DNA of 64,000 bases, taken from Rhodanobacter sp. Root480 (GTDB taxonomy: Bacteria; Pseudomonadota; Gammaproteobacteria; Xanthomonadales; Rhodanobacteraceae). The number at the start of each line of letters is the position of its first letter. The stretch's first letter is position 1. Location: contig NZ_LMEX01000003.1 of NCBI RefSeq assembly GCF_001426645.1, positions 35,449 through 99,448 on the forward strand. The letters are read 5' to 3'. The notes under the pieces were generated by a model. It had not been told where the DNA came from and did no database searches. It worked only from the letters and a program-made list of their open reading frames with translations. The translations under genes and the position numbers were made by a program. Shown here one piece after another: positions 46,373 through 55,647 of the stretch.

Positions 46373-47968
46373 ATGCCGTCCCCATCGTTGCCCCGCTACC
46401 GCCCGCAGGTGTTCGTCTGGCTGGGTTTGTTGCTCGCCGCGTTGGCGGTTGCCCTGGGCTGGTGGGTCGAAGGGCGGCCGGTGGCGCTGCCGGATGCGCC
46501 GTCGGCGCGGATTTCCTGCGTGTCCTACGCACCGTTCCGCGATGCGGGGGAGACCCCGCTCGATCCCAACGCCTTCATCAGCCCGCAGCGGATCGATGCC
46601 GATCTGCAGGTGTTGTCGCAACGCTTCGACTGCGTGCGCACCTACTCGCAGGGACAGGGCCTCAGCGCCGTGCCGCGGATCGCCGCGCGCCACGGCATGA
46701 AAGTGCTGATGGGCATCTGGCTGGGCGCCGATCCGAAGGCCAATGAGGAACAGGTACGCCTGGGCATCGCCGCGGCCAAAGAAACACCGCAGGCCTTGCG
46801 CGGCGTGATCGTGGGCAACGAAGTGCTGCTGCGCGGCGAATTGTCGGCGTCGGCGCTAGCGGGCTACGTGCGTCAGGTGCGCGACGCGGTGGACGCGCCG
46901 GTGACCTACGCCGACGTGTGGGAATTCTGGCTGCGCTACCCGCAACTGGCCGCGTCGGTGGACTACATCACCATCCACATCCTGCCGTATTGGGAAGACA
47001 AGCCGGTGGCGCCCGAGCGCGCCGTGCAACACGTGGCCGAGGTCTATGCCCGGGTGCAGCAGGCGTTTCCCGGGCGGCGCGTGATGATCGGCGAAACCGG
47101 CTGGCCCAGCGCGGGCCGGCCGCGCCAGCGGGCCGCCGCCAGCGTGATCAACGAGGCGCGCTACCTGCGCGAGTTCCTGCGCTACGCGGCGAAGGTGGAT
47201 CTGCCGTACAACGTGATCGAGGCGTTCGACCAACCGTGGAAGCGGGCGCAGGAAGGCACCGTCGGCGGTTACTGGGGCATCTTCGACGCGCAGGCGAAAG
47301 CCAAATTCCCGATGCAGGGACCGGTGGTGGAAGAGCCGCGCTGGTGGATCGGTGAAGCCGCCGCGGGCGCCGGCGCGCTGCTGTTCGTGCTGGTCGGCGG
47401 CTGGCGGCGGCGTTGGCGCGGACGACTGGCGCTGATGCTGGCCGGCTGGGCCAGTGGCGGTGCGCTGGCGTGGCAGGCGCGGCAAATGGCCTACGCCTGC
47501 CGCGACGCCTGGGAATGGAGTATCTCGACCATCGCCTGCCTTTGCGCGCTGGGCACCGCGCTGTGGCTGGCGCGCTGGATCGCGGCACGGCTGGATGGCG
47601 AGCAGCGGGCGGAACTGCCGATGCTGCCGGTGCGCTTCGGCTGGCTGTTTGTACTGGCTTTCTACGGCTTGCTGCTGGTGTTCGACGGCCGCTACCGCGA
47701 TTTCCCGCTGGGACTGTTCGCGTTGCCTTGCGTGGGTTTTGCGCTGGCCGCGTGGCTGAGCCCGCGCGCGGTGTCGGCACCGTTGCTGGAGGCGCGCTTC
47801 CTGGCCGTCGCCTTGCTGCTGCTGGGCAGCATCGTGCTGGTGCAGGAGCGTGGCCTGAATCCCGCCAGCTGGTTATGGCTGGGACTGAACCTGCTGCTGG
47901 CCGTGCCGGTGTTGCTCGGCTGGTGGCGCGCTGCGCGGCGGCGTGGCCTGCCGACGCAACAGGCGTAG
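46373..47968 (+). CDS. Membrane protein with GH17 glucanase-like domain
   Basis: 531 aa. An N-terminal helix (12-31), a glycoside hydrolase 17-type barrel (about 46-320) with acid/base Glu150 (VIVGNEVLLRG) and nucleophile Glu241 (MIGETGWPS), then five or six membrane helices. Proteins of this layout act in beta-1,3/1,6-glucan (NdvB/NdvC-type) synthesis or remodelling. No glycosyltransferase domain is attached here. AAGGA precedes the ATG. The 3' end overlaps the convergent small membrane gene by 96 nt. Confidence 0.85.
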   Translation: MPSPSLPRYRPQVFVWLGLLLAALAVALGWWVEGRPVALPDAPSARISCVSYAPFRDAGETPLDPNAFISPQRIDADLQVLSQRFDCVRTYSQGQGLSAVPRIAARHGMKVLMGIWLGADPKANEEQVRLGIAAAKETPQALRGVIVGNEVLLRGELSASALAGYVRQVRDAVDAPVTYADVWEFWLRYPQLAASVDYITIHILPYWEDKPVAPERAVQHVAEVYARVQQAFPGRRVMIGETGWPSAGRPRQRAAASVINEARYLREFLRYAAKVDLPYNVIEAFDQPWKRAQEGTVGGYWGIFDAQAKAKFPMQGPVVEEPRWWIGEAAAGAGALLFVLVGGWRRRWRGRLALMLAGWASGGALAWQARQMAYACRDAWEWSISTIACLCALGTALWLARWIAARLDGEQRAELPMLPVRFGWLFVLAFYGLLLVFDGRYRDFPLGLFALPCVGFALAAWLSPRAVSAPLLEARFLAVALLLLGSIVLVQERGLNPASWLWLGLNLLLAVPVLLGWWRAARRRGLPTQQA

Positions 47969-48307
47969 GCAGCCGATCAGCAGGGCCAGCGCGCCCGCTT
48001 CGAAGCAATAGAGCTCAAGCGCAAACACGCCCAGCGCCGCGGCCAGCCACGCCAGCCATGCGCTTCGGTGCAGCAGAGCCGCAGCCGCGGCGATCAGCGC
48101 CGCGATACCGTAGATGTCATGCAGGAAACCCAGCACCAGCCATTGCCGCACGCTGCACCACCACGGGCCGTTGGCGGCGCCGCACAGCTGACCCATCGCG
48201 CTGCTTTCGATCAGGCCGTAGCGCAGCACCGCGGCGCCCACGCCCACCAGCGCCAGCAGCAGCCAGGGCAGGGCGGTTCGCCACCGTTGTCCGGCGGTGG
48301 TCGTCAT
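47873..48307 (-). CDS. Small membrane protein, unknown function
   Basis: 144 aa with four hydrophobic segments (about 12-30, 60-80, 82-98, 100-115) and a Pro/Gln/His-rich C-terminus. It starts at ATG 48307, overlapping the preceding nuclease-like gene by 4 nt (ATGA), so it is translated with it. The last 96 nt overlap the GH17 gene on the other strand, which explains the low-complexity tail. No family recognised. Confidence 0.65.
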   Translation of the reverse strand: MTTTAGQRWRTALPWLLLALVGVGAAVLRYGLIESSAMGQLCGAANGPWWCSVRQWLVLGFLHDIYGIAALIAAAAALLHRSAWLAWLAAALGVFALELYCFEAGALALLIGCLRLLRRQATPPRSAPPAEQHRHGQQQVQSQP

Positions 48308-49122
48308 TCGCGGTGACCGTTGGCGACGCTGCCGACGTTGGCCGGCAAGCGGATTTCCGCCGCCAGCGGCAGATGGTCGGAGAACGCCTGAGGCAGCGCC
48401 CAGACCTTGTCCAGCACGATGCCGGGCGAGGTGATGATGTGATCCAGCGCCCGCCGCGGTTTCCAGCTGGGAAACGTGGGCGTCGCCTGCGCGGGCGGCT
48501 GCAGGCTGCATTTGGCGAACAGCCGGGCCATCTCGGTGCTGCCCGGCTCGGTGTTGAGGTCGCCCATCAGCACCGCGTGCGGAAAATCCTGCAGCAGCTC
48601 GGCGATGAAGCCCAGTTGCTGCGCGCGGGCCGCGGCGCTGAGCGACAGGTGCGCGATCATCACCGCCAGCGCATTGGGGCCTTCACCGAATTGCGCCAGC
48701 AGCGCGCCGCGGCCGGGGATGCGGCTGGGCAGCGGGTAATCCAGCACGGCGTGCGGCTCCATCCGGCTGATCAGGCCATTGGCCGAATGCGCCAGCCGCG
48801 CCATCGGCCGGTTGGGCTGGTGGCTCCAGAACGGCATGCCGGCGGTTTCCGCCAGGTAGCGCGTCTGGTTGAGGAAACCCGAACGCAGGCTGCCGGCGTC
48901 GGCCTCCTGCAGGCCGATCACGTCGAACTGCGGCAGCACCTCGGCCAGCCGGTCCAGGTTGTCCATCTTGCTGCGCCCGGGCAGCACCGCGCTGAGGCTG
49001 CGGGTGACGTACTCGCGATAACGCTGCACGCTGCCGCCCGCCAGGATGTTGCAGCTGAGCAGGCGCAAGCGGCGTTCGTTGCCGCTTGCGGGGCTGCTGG
49101 TGGTGGGTACGGCGCGGTTCAT
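48304..49122 (-). CDS. Endonuclease/exonuclease/phosphatase family protein
   Basis: 272 aa. EEP-fold motifs are LLSCNILAGG (Asn ligand), VIGLQEADAG (catalytic Glu), MIAHLSLSA, LMGDLNTEPG (catalytic Asp and Asn) and FSDHLPLAAEI (Asp-His). It is a Mg-dependent phosphodiesterase; substrates in this family range from DNA to phospholipids. No signal peptide. ATG 49122 is chosen; the frame is open 63 nt further upstream. It lies in a chain with the dsbA genes. Confidence 0.85.
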   Translation of the reverse strand: MNRAVPTTSSPASGNERRLRLLSCNILAGGSVQRYREYVTRSLSAVLPGRSKMDNLDRLAEVLPQFDVIGLQEADAGSLRSGFLNQTRYLAETAGMPFWSHQPNRPMARLAHSANGLISRMEPHAVLDYPLPSRIPGRGALLAQFGEGPNALAVMIAHLSLSAAARAQQLGFIAELLQDFPHAVLMGDLNTEPGSTEMARLFAKCSLQPPAQATPTFPSWKPRRALDHIITSPGIVLDKVWALPQAFSDHLPLAAEIRLPANVGSVANGHRE

Positions 49123-49218
49123 CGCATCACATCGTGGGAAAGGAGGCGTCGGCGGGCCGATGCGGTGCCAAGCATGGAACAGCAAACGTGAAAGCGTGTG
49201 CGCTGGCCGACGCCGGGC

Positions 49219-49875
49219 TTATTTCCTGGCGGTCAGCTCGCGCTTGGCCAGCCACAGCGCCACCGCAGCCATTTCTTCCTGCGTCTTCACGCCGGTGATG
49301 CGGTATTTGCCGTCGACCACGATGGTGGGCGTGCTGTCGACCTGCCAATGGCGGATCAGGTCCAGGTCGCTCTTCATCGCGGCCGTGGCTGCGTCGGAGT
49401 TGGCGATACGCAGGAATTCGGCACGATCCACGCCCTGGCGCGCGTAGAAATCAGCCAGATCGTCCAGTGAGTTGATCGGGTAGTTCTGCTTGAACTTGGC
49501 GTCGAACAAGGCCTGATGCGTGCGCTCGACCACGCCCAGCTGCTTGGCGGCGTAGTAGGCCCGCGCATATGGCAGCCATTCCGCGCTGAACGGTGCGGGC
49601 AGCAGCTTGAATGTCACGCCGGCGGGCAGCTCCTTGCGCAGCTTCTCGGCCATCGGCGCGAAGTGGGCGCAGTGCACGCAGCCGTAGGAGAAGATCTCCA
49701 CCACCTCGACCTTGCCGTCATTGCTGAGCCGCTGGTTCGGCGCGGGCAAGGTGACGTACTCCGAGCCCTCGGTATAAGGCGCGGGCGTGGCCGGGCCGGG
49801 CTGCGCGGTGCAGGCGGCGGTAAGCATGAGGCCGGCGGCCAGGGTCAACACACGCAAGCGGGAAAATGTCTTCAT
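49219..49875 (-). CDS. DsbA-family thiol:disulfide oxidoreductase (CVHC)
   Basis: 218-aa exported thioredoxin-fold protein. The signal has a lipobox-like LTAAC at residue 22. Active site Cys66-Val-His-Cys69 (FSYGCVHCAHF), with cis-Pro183 (STPTIVVDG). CPHC is usual for DsbA; Val for Pro may change redox potential. GAGAGG precedes ATG 49875. It follows a second DsbA-like gene, giving two tandem paralogs behind cytochrome c4. Confidence 0.92.
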   Translation of the reverse strand: MKTFSRLRVLTLAAGLMLTAACTAQPGPATPAPYTEGSEYVTLPAPNQRLSNDGKVEVVEIFSYGCVHCAHFAPMAEKLRKELPAGVTFKLLPAPFSAEWLPYARAYYAAKQLGVVERTHQALFDAKFKQNYPINSLDDLADFYARQGVDRAEFLRIANSDAATAAMKSDLDLIRHWQVDSTPTIVVDGKYRITGVKTQEEMAAVALWLAKRELTARK

Positions 49876-49928
49876 GTGACCTCTCGATATGGGTGGCTTC
49901 GCGACCCGCCTCAAGTGCCGGGCGCGAC

Positions 49929-50819
49929 TTACTTGCCGGCGGCTTCCTTCGCCACCAGCCAGCGGGTCAGCTCGACCGTCTGCGCATAACCGCCGGCGCT
50001 GCCAACGGTGTAGCGGTACTTGCCATTGACCACCATGCTGGGCGTCTGTTCAATGCCCAGCGCCTTCACGCGCTCATCGGCGCGCTTCATTTTCAGGTTG
50101 GTGGCGAACGAGGCGGCCACCGCCTCGAATTCCTTCGGGTCGACGCCGAACGGCGCGTAGACCTTGGCCGCATCGGCGATCGTGGGCAGCGCGCTGGCGG
50201 GCTTGAGGCCGGTGCCGGCGGGGTTCATGGCGCTGAGCGCGCGGGTCTTCCACACCGCGTCGTACATGGCGTCGTTGCCCTTTTCGGCCACGCCCAGTGC
50301 CTGCGCGGTGAAGTACGCGCGCTGCAGCATCACCCAGTTTTCCGGCGGGTTGAACGAAGCCGGCAGGTAGGTCATCACCGCGTTGGCGGGCAGGCTGGCG
50401 GCGATCTGGTTGGCGGTGGCGTGGAACGCGTTGCAGGCGGGGCAGCCGTAGGAAAACACCTCGGTGACCTCGACCTTGCCCGGCTGGCTGGTGGGCTGCG
50501 CCGGTTCGATCAGGAAGTAGTTCTTGCCTTCGACCCATTTGCCGTCGTCAACGAACGGCGTGGCACTGCTGGCGACCGGGGTGGCCGCCTCAGGCTCGAC
50601 GGCGCTCTCCGGTGCTGGCGCGGTGCTGGCCATGGCCGGGGCCATGATGGTGGTGGCGGTCGCCGCCGGTGCTGGCGCCACGCTGGCCGGTGCCGCTGGA
50701 GCGGTGGCGGTGGCCGTTGCCACGGGGGCGGCGGTCGGTGCGCTGGTGGTATCGCTGGAATTGCTGCAGGCCGCGAGGGCAAACAGGGCGGCACAGAGAA
50801 GCGGCAGACGTTTCAACAT
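49929..50819 (-). CDS. DsbA-family lipoprotein with long linker (CPAC)
   Basis: 296 aa. Lipobox LAAC at Cys18, then a roughly 70-residue Ala/Pro/Thr-rich linker, then a DsbA domain with active site Cys126-Pro-Ala-Cys129 and QTPSMVVNGKY cis-Pro. The linker would let the domain reach through the periplasm from the membrane. It differs from the neighbouring paralog in active-site pair and linker, suggesting divided roles such as cytochrome maturation and general oxidation; that split is inference. Confidence 0.92.
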   Translation of the reverse strand: MLKRLPLLCAALFALAACSNSSDTTSAPTAAPVATATATAPAAPASVAPAPAATATTIMAPAMASTAPAPESAVEPEAATPVASSATPFVDDGKWVEGKNYFLIEPAQPTSQPGKVEVTEVFSYGCPACNAFHATANQIAASLPANAVMTYLPASFNPPENWVMLQRAYFTAQALGVAEKGNDAMYDAVWKTRALSAMNPAGTGLKPASALPTIADAAKVYAPFGVDPKEFEAVAASFATNLKMKRADERVKALGIEQTPSMVVNGKYRYTVGSAGGYAQTVELTRWLVAKEAAGK

Positions 50820-50910
50820 GGATCACCTCGACGGGTGTGGCGCAGCGAGAGCAAGCGCCAGAGTGGGGGCCCAAACCGAAAGCGCCGGCACAGGGCCGGC
50901 GCACGGGGAA

Positions 50911-51666
50911 TCAGGGTTGGGTGGTCGATTCGGCGTCGGCGCTGTGCAGCCCTTCGATGTAGCTGGCCAGGGCGGCGATGTCCTTGCTGTCGAGCTTGGC
51001 GGCGATCGACGGCATGATCTTGGCGTGGGCGTCGTCGCCCCAGGTGGTGCCGTCGTGCCAGGCTTTCAGCGTGGCTTCCACGTACTGCGCATGCTGGCCG
51101 GCCAGGTGCGGGTACATCGCGCCGGGGTTGCCGCTGCCGTCGATGGAATGGCAGGCCATGCAGGCCGGGATGTCGCGGCTGGAATCGCCCTGGCGGTACA
51201 GCTTCTCGCCGTGCTCGACCAGCGCCTGATCGGCCACGCCGGGCAGCGGCTTCTTGGTGGAGAAGTAGGCGCCGAGGTCATGCATGTCCTGCTCGGAGAG
51301 CGGCGCGGCCATGCCCATCATGATCGGGTTCTGGCGCTTGCCCGACTTGAAGTCGGTCAGCTGGCGCACGATGTATTGCTCGCTCTGGCCGGCCAGCTTC
51401 GGGTACTGCGCATCGGCGGAGTTGCCATCCATGCCGTGGCAGGCGCCGCATACGGCGGCCTTGGCCTGGCCGGCGGTGGCGTCGCCCGGCTTCACGGCGG
51501 CGGGCGTTGCAGCCACGGCAGGCGCAGCGGAAGCAGCCGGTTGGGCGGCCGTGGCGGCGGCAGCCGGCTGGGCATCCTGCGCCAGGGCCGTGCCGGACAG
51601 CACCAAGGCAAGGGCTACGGCGGCCCCGAGAACAGCTGGCCGAAAACCGGCGGACCGAAAACTCAT
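50911..51666 (-). CDS. Diheme cytochrome c4
   Basis: 251-aa exported electron carrier. Signal peptide (cleavage near ALA-QD at 30), an Ala/Pro-rich linker, then two cytochrome c domains with CGACH (Cys73, Cys76, His77) and CMACH (Cys169, Cys172, His173). Met ligands are likely in NPIMMGMAAPL and AKIMPSIAAKL. It feeds terminal oxidases. ATG 51666 is supported by GGGAG upstream. It heads the dsbA chain and is divergent from engB, a conserved arrangement. Confidence 0.92.
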   Translation of the reverse strand: MSFRSAGFRPAVLGAAVALALVLSGTALAQDAQPAAAATAAQPAASAAPAVAATPAAVKPGDATAGQAKAAVCGACHGMDGNSADAQYPKLAGQSEQYIVRQLTDFKSGKRQNPIMMGMAAPLSEQDMHDLGAYFSTKKPLPGVADQALVEHGEKLYRQGDSSRDIPACMACHSIDGSGNPGAMYPHLAGQHAQYVEATLKAWHDGTTWGDDAHAKIMPSIAAKLDSKDIAALASYIEGLHSADAESTTQP

Positions 51667-51741
51667 ACAATTGACTCCCGAGAGACTGCAGACACTGCCG
51701 TTGATTGCGCCCATGGGCCCGCGATCGGCAGAAACCGCAGA

Positions 51742-51771
51742 ATTATCCCTGTGCCACCGTACCTTGGTCAA
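51742..51771 (-). promoter_or_regulatory. Sigma-70 promoter of the cytochrome c4 operon
   Basis: -35 TTGACC (complement of 51766-51771), 18-nt spacer, -10 GATAAT (complement of 51742-51747, five of six consensus bases). It lies about 70 nt before the cytochrome c4 ATG. Confidence 0.65.
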
Positions 51772-51930
51772 ACCATCCCCATGCCGAATCCCTCAGAGTC
51801 TGCTCGTGATGTCCAGACGCCCCGCGCCGGGAGCTGTTTGCACGCAGGCCAAGAAAGAGTGAGGGAGTGGACGTCCGTCCACGACCGAACGATGACGCCG
51901 GCCTGCGCGCAAACAGACCCGGCCCGAAGG

Positions 51931-52031
51931 GTAGCTGTCGAGTGGCCGCCAGGCGGCAGCGCGCGGCTTGGCCTGACAGCCAGTCAGGCGCTGCGCCGCC
52001 CACTACCACCTGGCAGCCACTCGACGGCTAC
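51931..52031. repeat. 100-nt nested hairpin directly upstream of engB
   Basis: Outer arms 51931-51953 and 52009-52031 pair over 23 nt with two G-U-type mismatches (GTAGCTGTCGAGTGGC core). Inside are a second stem (GGCGGCAGCGC with GCGCTGCGCCGCC) and a terminal 7-bp hairpin (51971-51977 with 51983-51989, GCCTGAC/GTCAGGC). The base of the stem is 19 nt from the engB ATG. The rest of 51772-52049 holds only a 16-bp palindrome GTGGACGTCCGTCCAC at 51867-51882. It could be a mobile repeat or a regulatory RNA structure. Confidence 0.7.
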
Positions 52032-52049
52032 GCGGGGCATCTGGACATC

Positions 52050-52700
52050 ATGAGCAGACTCTTACAGGGTGCGCAGTTTGTACTCGCCGCCCATCGCATC
52101 AGCCAGTTGCCTGCCGATCAGGGCGCCGAGGTGGCGTTCGCCGGCCGCTCCAACGCGGGCAAGTCCAGCGCGCTGAATGCGTTGACCAATCACAAGGGGC
52201 TGGCGCGTACGTCGAAGACGCCCGGGCGCACGCAGCAGATGGTGGCTTTCAGCCTGCCGCCGACTCAGATCGACGGCGTGTCGCTGGAGCCACGCCTGAT
52301 CGACCTGCCCGGCTACGGCTACGCCAAGGTGCCGCTGGAGATGCGCGAGCACTGGAAGCTGGAGATCGACGCCTACCTGCACCAGCGCCGCAGCCTGCGC
52401 GGGCTGGTGTTGATCGTGGACATCCGCCATCCGCTGAAGGAATTCGACCGGATGATGCTGGAGTTCTGTTTCGCCACCCAGCTGCCGTGCCACGTGCTGC
52501 TGACCAAGGCCGACAAGCTGTCGCGCAACCAGGCCATGCAGGCGCTGGCCGCCTTGCGCAAGCAGTTCGCCGACAACAGCCCGCACGCCACCGCGCAGAT
52601 TTTCTCGTCCTCCGCGAACACCGGCGTGGACGAGGCGCGCGAAGCGGTGATGACTTTGCTGCGCACGCCGCGCGAAACGGCTCCGGCCCACGACCGCTGA
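52050..52700 (+). CDS. engB: Ribosome biogenesis GTPase EngB (YihA/YsxC)
   Basis: 216-aa essential GTPase for large-subunit assembly. G1 GRSNAGKSS at 32-40, G3 DLPGYG at 85-90, G4 TKADK at 152-156. ATG 52050 gives the family start MSRLLQGAQFVLAA. The frame is open back to 51867, but that part is the hairpin region and reads as low-complexity peptide. Confidence 0.95.
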   Translation: MSRLLQGAQFVLAAHRISQLPADQGAEVAFAGRSNAGKSSALNALTNHKGLARTSKTPGRTQQMVAFSLPPTQIDGVSLEPRLIDLPGYGYAKVPLEMREHWKLEIDAYLHQRRSLRGLVLIVDIRHPLKEFDRMMLEFCFATQLPCHVLLTKADKLSRNQAMQALAALRKQFADNSPHATAQIFSSSANTGVDEAREAVMTLLRTPRETAPAHDR

Positions 52701-52715
52701 CGTCCCCGTTCCGTC

Positions 52716-53348
52716 ATGGCCAAGCTTTATTTCTATTACTCGGCAATGAATGCCGGCAAGACCACCAACCTGTTGCAGGGCGCGTACAACTATCACGAGC
52801 GCGGCATGCGCACGTTGATCCTCACTCCGGCGCTGGATAATCGTTACGGCGAGGGCGTGGTTGCCTCGCGCATCGGCCTGAAGGCGCATGCGCGCCGCTT
52901 CCGCGCCGAGGAAAACCTGCTGGCGCTGGTGCAGGCCGATATCGCGGCCCACGGCCCGCTGCATTGCGTGTTTGTCGACGAGGCGCAGTTCCTGGCCAAG
53001 GCGCAGGTATGGCAGCTCAGCGACGTGGTCGACCAGTTGCGCATCCCGGTGCTGGCGTATGGCCTGCGCACCGATTTCCGCGGCGAGCCGTTCGAGGGCA
53101 GCCAATACCTGCTGGCCTGGGCGGACGAGCTGCAGGAGATCAAGACCATCTGCCACACCGGCAGCAAGGCCACCATGGTGGTGCGCGTGGACGAGCACGG
53201 CCGCGCCGTCACCGACGGCCCGCAGGTTGAGATCGGCGGCAACGAGCGCTATGTCTCGGTGAGCCGGGCCGAGTTCAAGAAGATCAACCAGGGCGACGGC
53301 TCCATCGAACTGCAGCAGCCCGTGTTGCCGCTGGGCGAGCCGCGATGA
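52716..53348 (+). CDS. tdk: Thymidine kinase (type II)
   Basis: 210 aa. Walker [10 protein letters not shown] at 9-17, catalytic Glu89 in VDEAQFL, and the lasso region [11 protein letters not shown]. The zinc-ribbon cysteines common in this family are mostly replaced (TICHTGSKA has one Cys, and the later pair is absent), so the metal site is probably lost. It lies 15 nt after engB and is likely co-transcribed. Confidence 0.94.
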   Translation: MAKLYFYYSAMNAGKTTNLLQGAYNYHERGMRTLILTPALDNRYGEGVVASRIGLKAHARRFRAEENLLALVQADIAAHGPLHCVFVDEAQFLAKAQVWQLSDVVDQLRIPVLAYGLRTDFRGEPFEGSQYLLAWADELQEIKTICHTGSKATMVVRVDEHGRAVTDGPQVEIGGNERYVSVSRAEFKKINQGDGSIELQQPVLPLGEPR

Positions 53349-53433
53349 CGTTGCCGGGCTCACCCGCTGGCGACAATGCTGCCGTTACCTTGACCGACCG
53401 CCCACCGTTTTCGCGCATCCCAAGGAATCCCGC

Positions 53434-54198
53434 ATGACCGAGACAAGCCCCGCCTGGCCGCGCCCGTACTGGACCCCGGGCGAAGAGAAAGCCGTGCTGG
53501 TGTTCTATGTGTTCGGCAAGTTCGACGCGGAGCTGGTGATCCCGTCGATGCGCTACCAGAGCCCGGGTTTGCCCCAGGGCATCGAGATCCAGCGCTTCCA
53601 GAACGCGGTGCTGCGCCAGTGGGATGGTTACCCGTTGCAGGGCGCCTTGGGCGAAATCCTGCACACCGAGAATCCCGAGATCACCCAGCAGGCGCGCATC
53701 GCGCCCGAGGTGCTGGTGGTGCGCGGCGAGATCGACGATCGCAACAGCCTCGACTACCTGCACGACACGCTGGGCGTGCTGGCCGGCCTGCTCGACGTGG
53801 GTGGCACCTCGATCCTCGATCCGCAGATCCTGAGCCTGTTCAGCGCCGACCAGTGGCGTCAGCGCTACCTGGTGCCCGGTGGCGCGCCGCCGCGCAATCA
53901 CGTGCTGATCCTGTGCAACGCCGATGAAACGCCGGACCGCTCCTGGGTGCGCACCCGCGGCATGCGCAAGTTCGGCCGCCCCGACCTCAGCGTACGCAAC
54001 GTGCCCGAAAGCGAGCTGGGCCGCGCCGGCAGCATGTGCGAGCGGCTGATGGAATTCCTGTCGATGGGCGGCCATTTCCGCGCCGGCCAGGAACTCGCCG
54101 TCGACGGCCTGTCCAGCGACATGGTGGCCGAACCCGGCGGCAGCGCCGACGACCCGCAGTTCAACAACACCCATGTTGCGTTCCACTGGCCTGATTGA
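53434..54198 (+). CDS. Conserved-looking protein of unknown function
   Basis: 254 aa, no signal peptide or membrane segment, acidic overall. Contains EEKAVLVFYVFGKFDAELVIPS at the start and LDYLHDTLGVLAGLLDVGGTSILDPQ in the middle, which look like a compact alpha/beta domain. I do not recognise a family. It is a genuine gene on codon usage and normal GC pattern, and sits between tdk and a repeat element. Confidence 0.75.
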   Translation: MTETSPAWPRPYWTPGEEKAVLVFYVFGKFDAELVIPSMRYQSPGLPQGIEIQRFQNAVLRQWDGYPLQGALGEILHTENPEITQQARIAPEVLVVRGEIDDRNSLDYLHDTLGVLAGLLDVGGTSILDPQILSLFSADQWRQRYLVPGGAPPRNHVLILCNADETPDRSWVRTRGMRKFGRPDLSVRNVPESELGRAGSMCERLMEFLSMGGHFRAGQELAVDGLSSDMVAEPGGSADDPQFNNTHVAFHWPD

Positions 54199-54225
54199 GG
54201 CTTTGCGGTAACGCAAAACCACCCT

Positions 54226-54317
54226 GTAGGAGCGGCTTCAGCCGCGACAGCTTTTGCTTTTGGTGGCGAGGAAAGCGTCGCGACTGAAGTCGCTCCTACA
54301 TCAGCGTGCGCTCCTAC
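54226..54317. repeat. REP-like inverted repeat plus extra half-site
   Basis: Left arm 54226-54248 (GTAGGAGCGGCTTCAGCCGCG) pairs with 54277-54299 (ends CGCTCCTAC) with a few mismatches. A third half-copy, GTGCGCTCCTAC, follows at 54306-54317. The mutM TAG stop (54314-54316) lies in this last half. Same family as 3212 and 34427. Confidence 0.8.
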
Positions 54318-55141
54318 TTTTGGCAGCGCGGGCACCAGAACGTGGAGCGTTGCCCCAGCGTCACCTGCCGGATCGGCGTGCCGCAGACGTGGCACGGCTC
54401 ACCGCTGCGGCCGTAGACATTGAGCTCGCGAAAGAAATAGCCGGGCGCACCGTCAGGGCTGATGAAATCGCGCAAGGTGGTGCCGCCGCGTTCGATCGCC
54501 CAGGCCAGGATACGTTTCACCTCGGCGGCCAGCCGCGCATAGCGGGCGCGCGACGCCGTGCCGGCGGCACGGCGCGGGTCGATGCCAGCGGCGAACAGCG
54601 CCTCGCTGGCGTAGATGTTGCCCACGCCCACCACGATCGCGTTGTCCATCAGGAACAGTTTCACCGCCGCCTTGCGGCCGCGCGAGCGGCGCCACAGCAG
54701 GTCGCCGTCGAAGTCATCGGTCAGCGGCTCGGGGCCGAGGCCCGCAAGCAGTTCGTGGGTTTCGCCCGGCGCCTGCCACAGCAGGCAGCCGAACCGGCGC
54801 GGATCGGTGAAGCGCAGGATGCGCGGCGCCTGCGCGATCGTGCGTTCCAGCGCGATGTCCACGTGATCGTGCTTGCCCACCGGCGCGTTCGGCGGCAGTA
54901 CGCGCAGCACGCCGCTCATGCCCAGGTGCAGCAACGCGCTGCCGGCTTCGGTGTGCAGCAGCAAATACTTCGCGCGCCGTTCCACCGCCTCGATGCGCTG
55001 GCCGGGCAGCAGGGTGGTGATCTGCGGCGGGATCGGCCAGCGCAAGTCGGGCCGGCGCAAGGTGACGCCCAGCACGCGGCGGCCGATCAGGTACGGCGCG
55101 ATACCGCGGCGGGTGGTTTCGACTTCGGGCAGTTCGGGCAC
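54314..55141 (-). CDS. mutM: Formamidopyrimidine-DNA glycosylase
   Basis: 275-aa base-excision repair enzyme removing oxidised purines such as 8-oxoguanine. The nucleophile Pro2 and Glu3 follow the start ([12 protein letters not shown]); Lys58 lies in RRAKYL, and the C-terminal zinc finger has Cys250, Cys253, Cys270 and Cys273. The start is GTG 55141, fixed because the mature protein must begin with Pro. The stop is in a repeat half-site. Confidence 0.97.
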   Translation of the reverse strand: MPELPEVETTRRGIAPYLIGRRVLGVTLRRPDLRWPIPPQITTLLPGQRIEAVERRAKYLLLHTEAGSALLHLGMSGVLRVLPPNAPVGKHDHVDIALERTIAQAPRILRFTDPRRFGCLLWQAPGETHELLAGLGPEPLTDDFDGDLLWRRSRGRKAAVKLFLMDNAIVVGVGNIYASEALFAAGIDPRRAAGTASRARYARLAAEVKRILAWAIERGGTTLRDFISPDGAPGYFFRELNVYGRSGEPCHVCGTPIRQVTLGQRSTFWCPRCQK

Positions 55142-55154
55142 AGATGTTCCGCCG

Positions 55155-55646
55155 TCAGTGCAGATCGGTGACGTGGCCGGTGGGCGGCCGCGGCGTGTAG
55201 TGGGCGGGGACCAGCGCAACGCGATCACCCACGCGGACGTAGCGCTGCGGACCGGTGACCGAGGTCTCGCCGAATTCGATGCGCTGGCCGTTCAGGGTCA
55301 GCACGGCAGAGGGCGGCGCCAGGCCGATCTTCGCGGGCTGGAAATCGGCGGCCGGCCGCCAACTCAGCACGTTGGCGGCGGCGGTATCGGCCAGTTCGGC
55401 GAGGCGCCCGTCATCGGTGCGGCGGGGCGTGCCATCCACAATCCACCAGTGACCGTCGCGCTTTTCGTAATGCACCGCTGGCGCGCCAGAAATCGCCAGT
55501 GCGATATGGTCGACCGAGGCCGGTTCCAGGGTCAGCAAACTGCCGGGTGCAGCCTGCGCATCGCGCTGCCACTGCCATCCCGCCACGGCCAGCAGTGCGA
55601 CCACCACGGCCAGCAGGGCAAGACGTCGGCGACTGGCGCGCGTCAT
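55155..55646 (-). CDS. DUF4340-like membrane-anchored protein
   Basis: 163 aa. One N-terminal helix (9-26), then a small beta-rich domain ([29 protein letters not shown] reads like DUF4340). It is the last gene of the ABC cluster, one nucleotide after the GldG-like stop, and usually occurs with such transporters. Start ATG 55646. Role unknown. Confidence 0.75.
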   Translation of the reverse strand: MTRASRRRLALLAVVVALLAVAGWQWQRDAQAAPGSLLTLEPASVDHIALAISGAPAVHYEKRDGHWWIVDGTPRRTDDGRLAELADTAAANVLSWRPAADFQPAKIGLAPPSAVLTLNGQRIEFGETSVTGPQRYVRVGDRVALVPAHYTPRPPTGHVTDLH

Positions 55647-55647
55647 C

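Noticed and set aside
51867-52049. N-terminal extension of EngB
   Set aside because: It would translate the 100-nt hairpin; the family start is MSRLLQGAQF at 52050.
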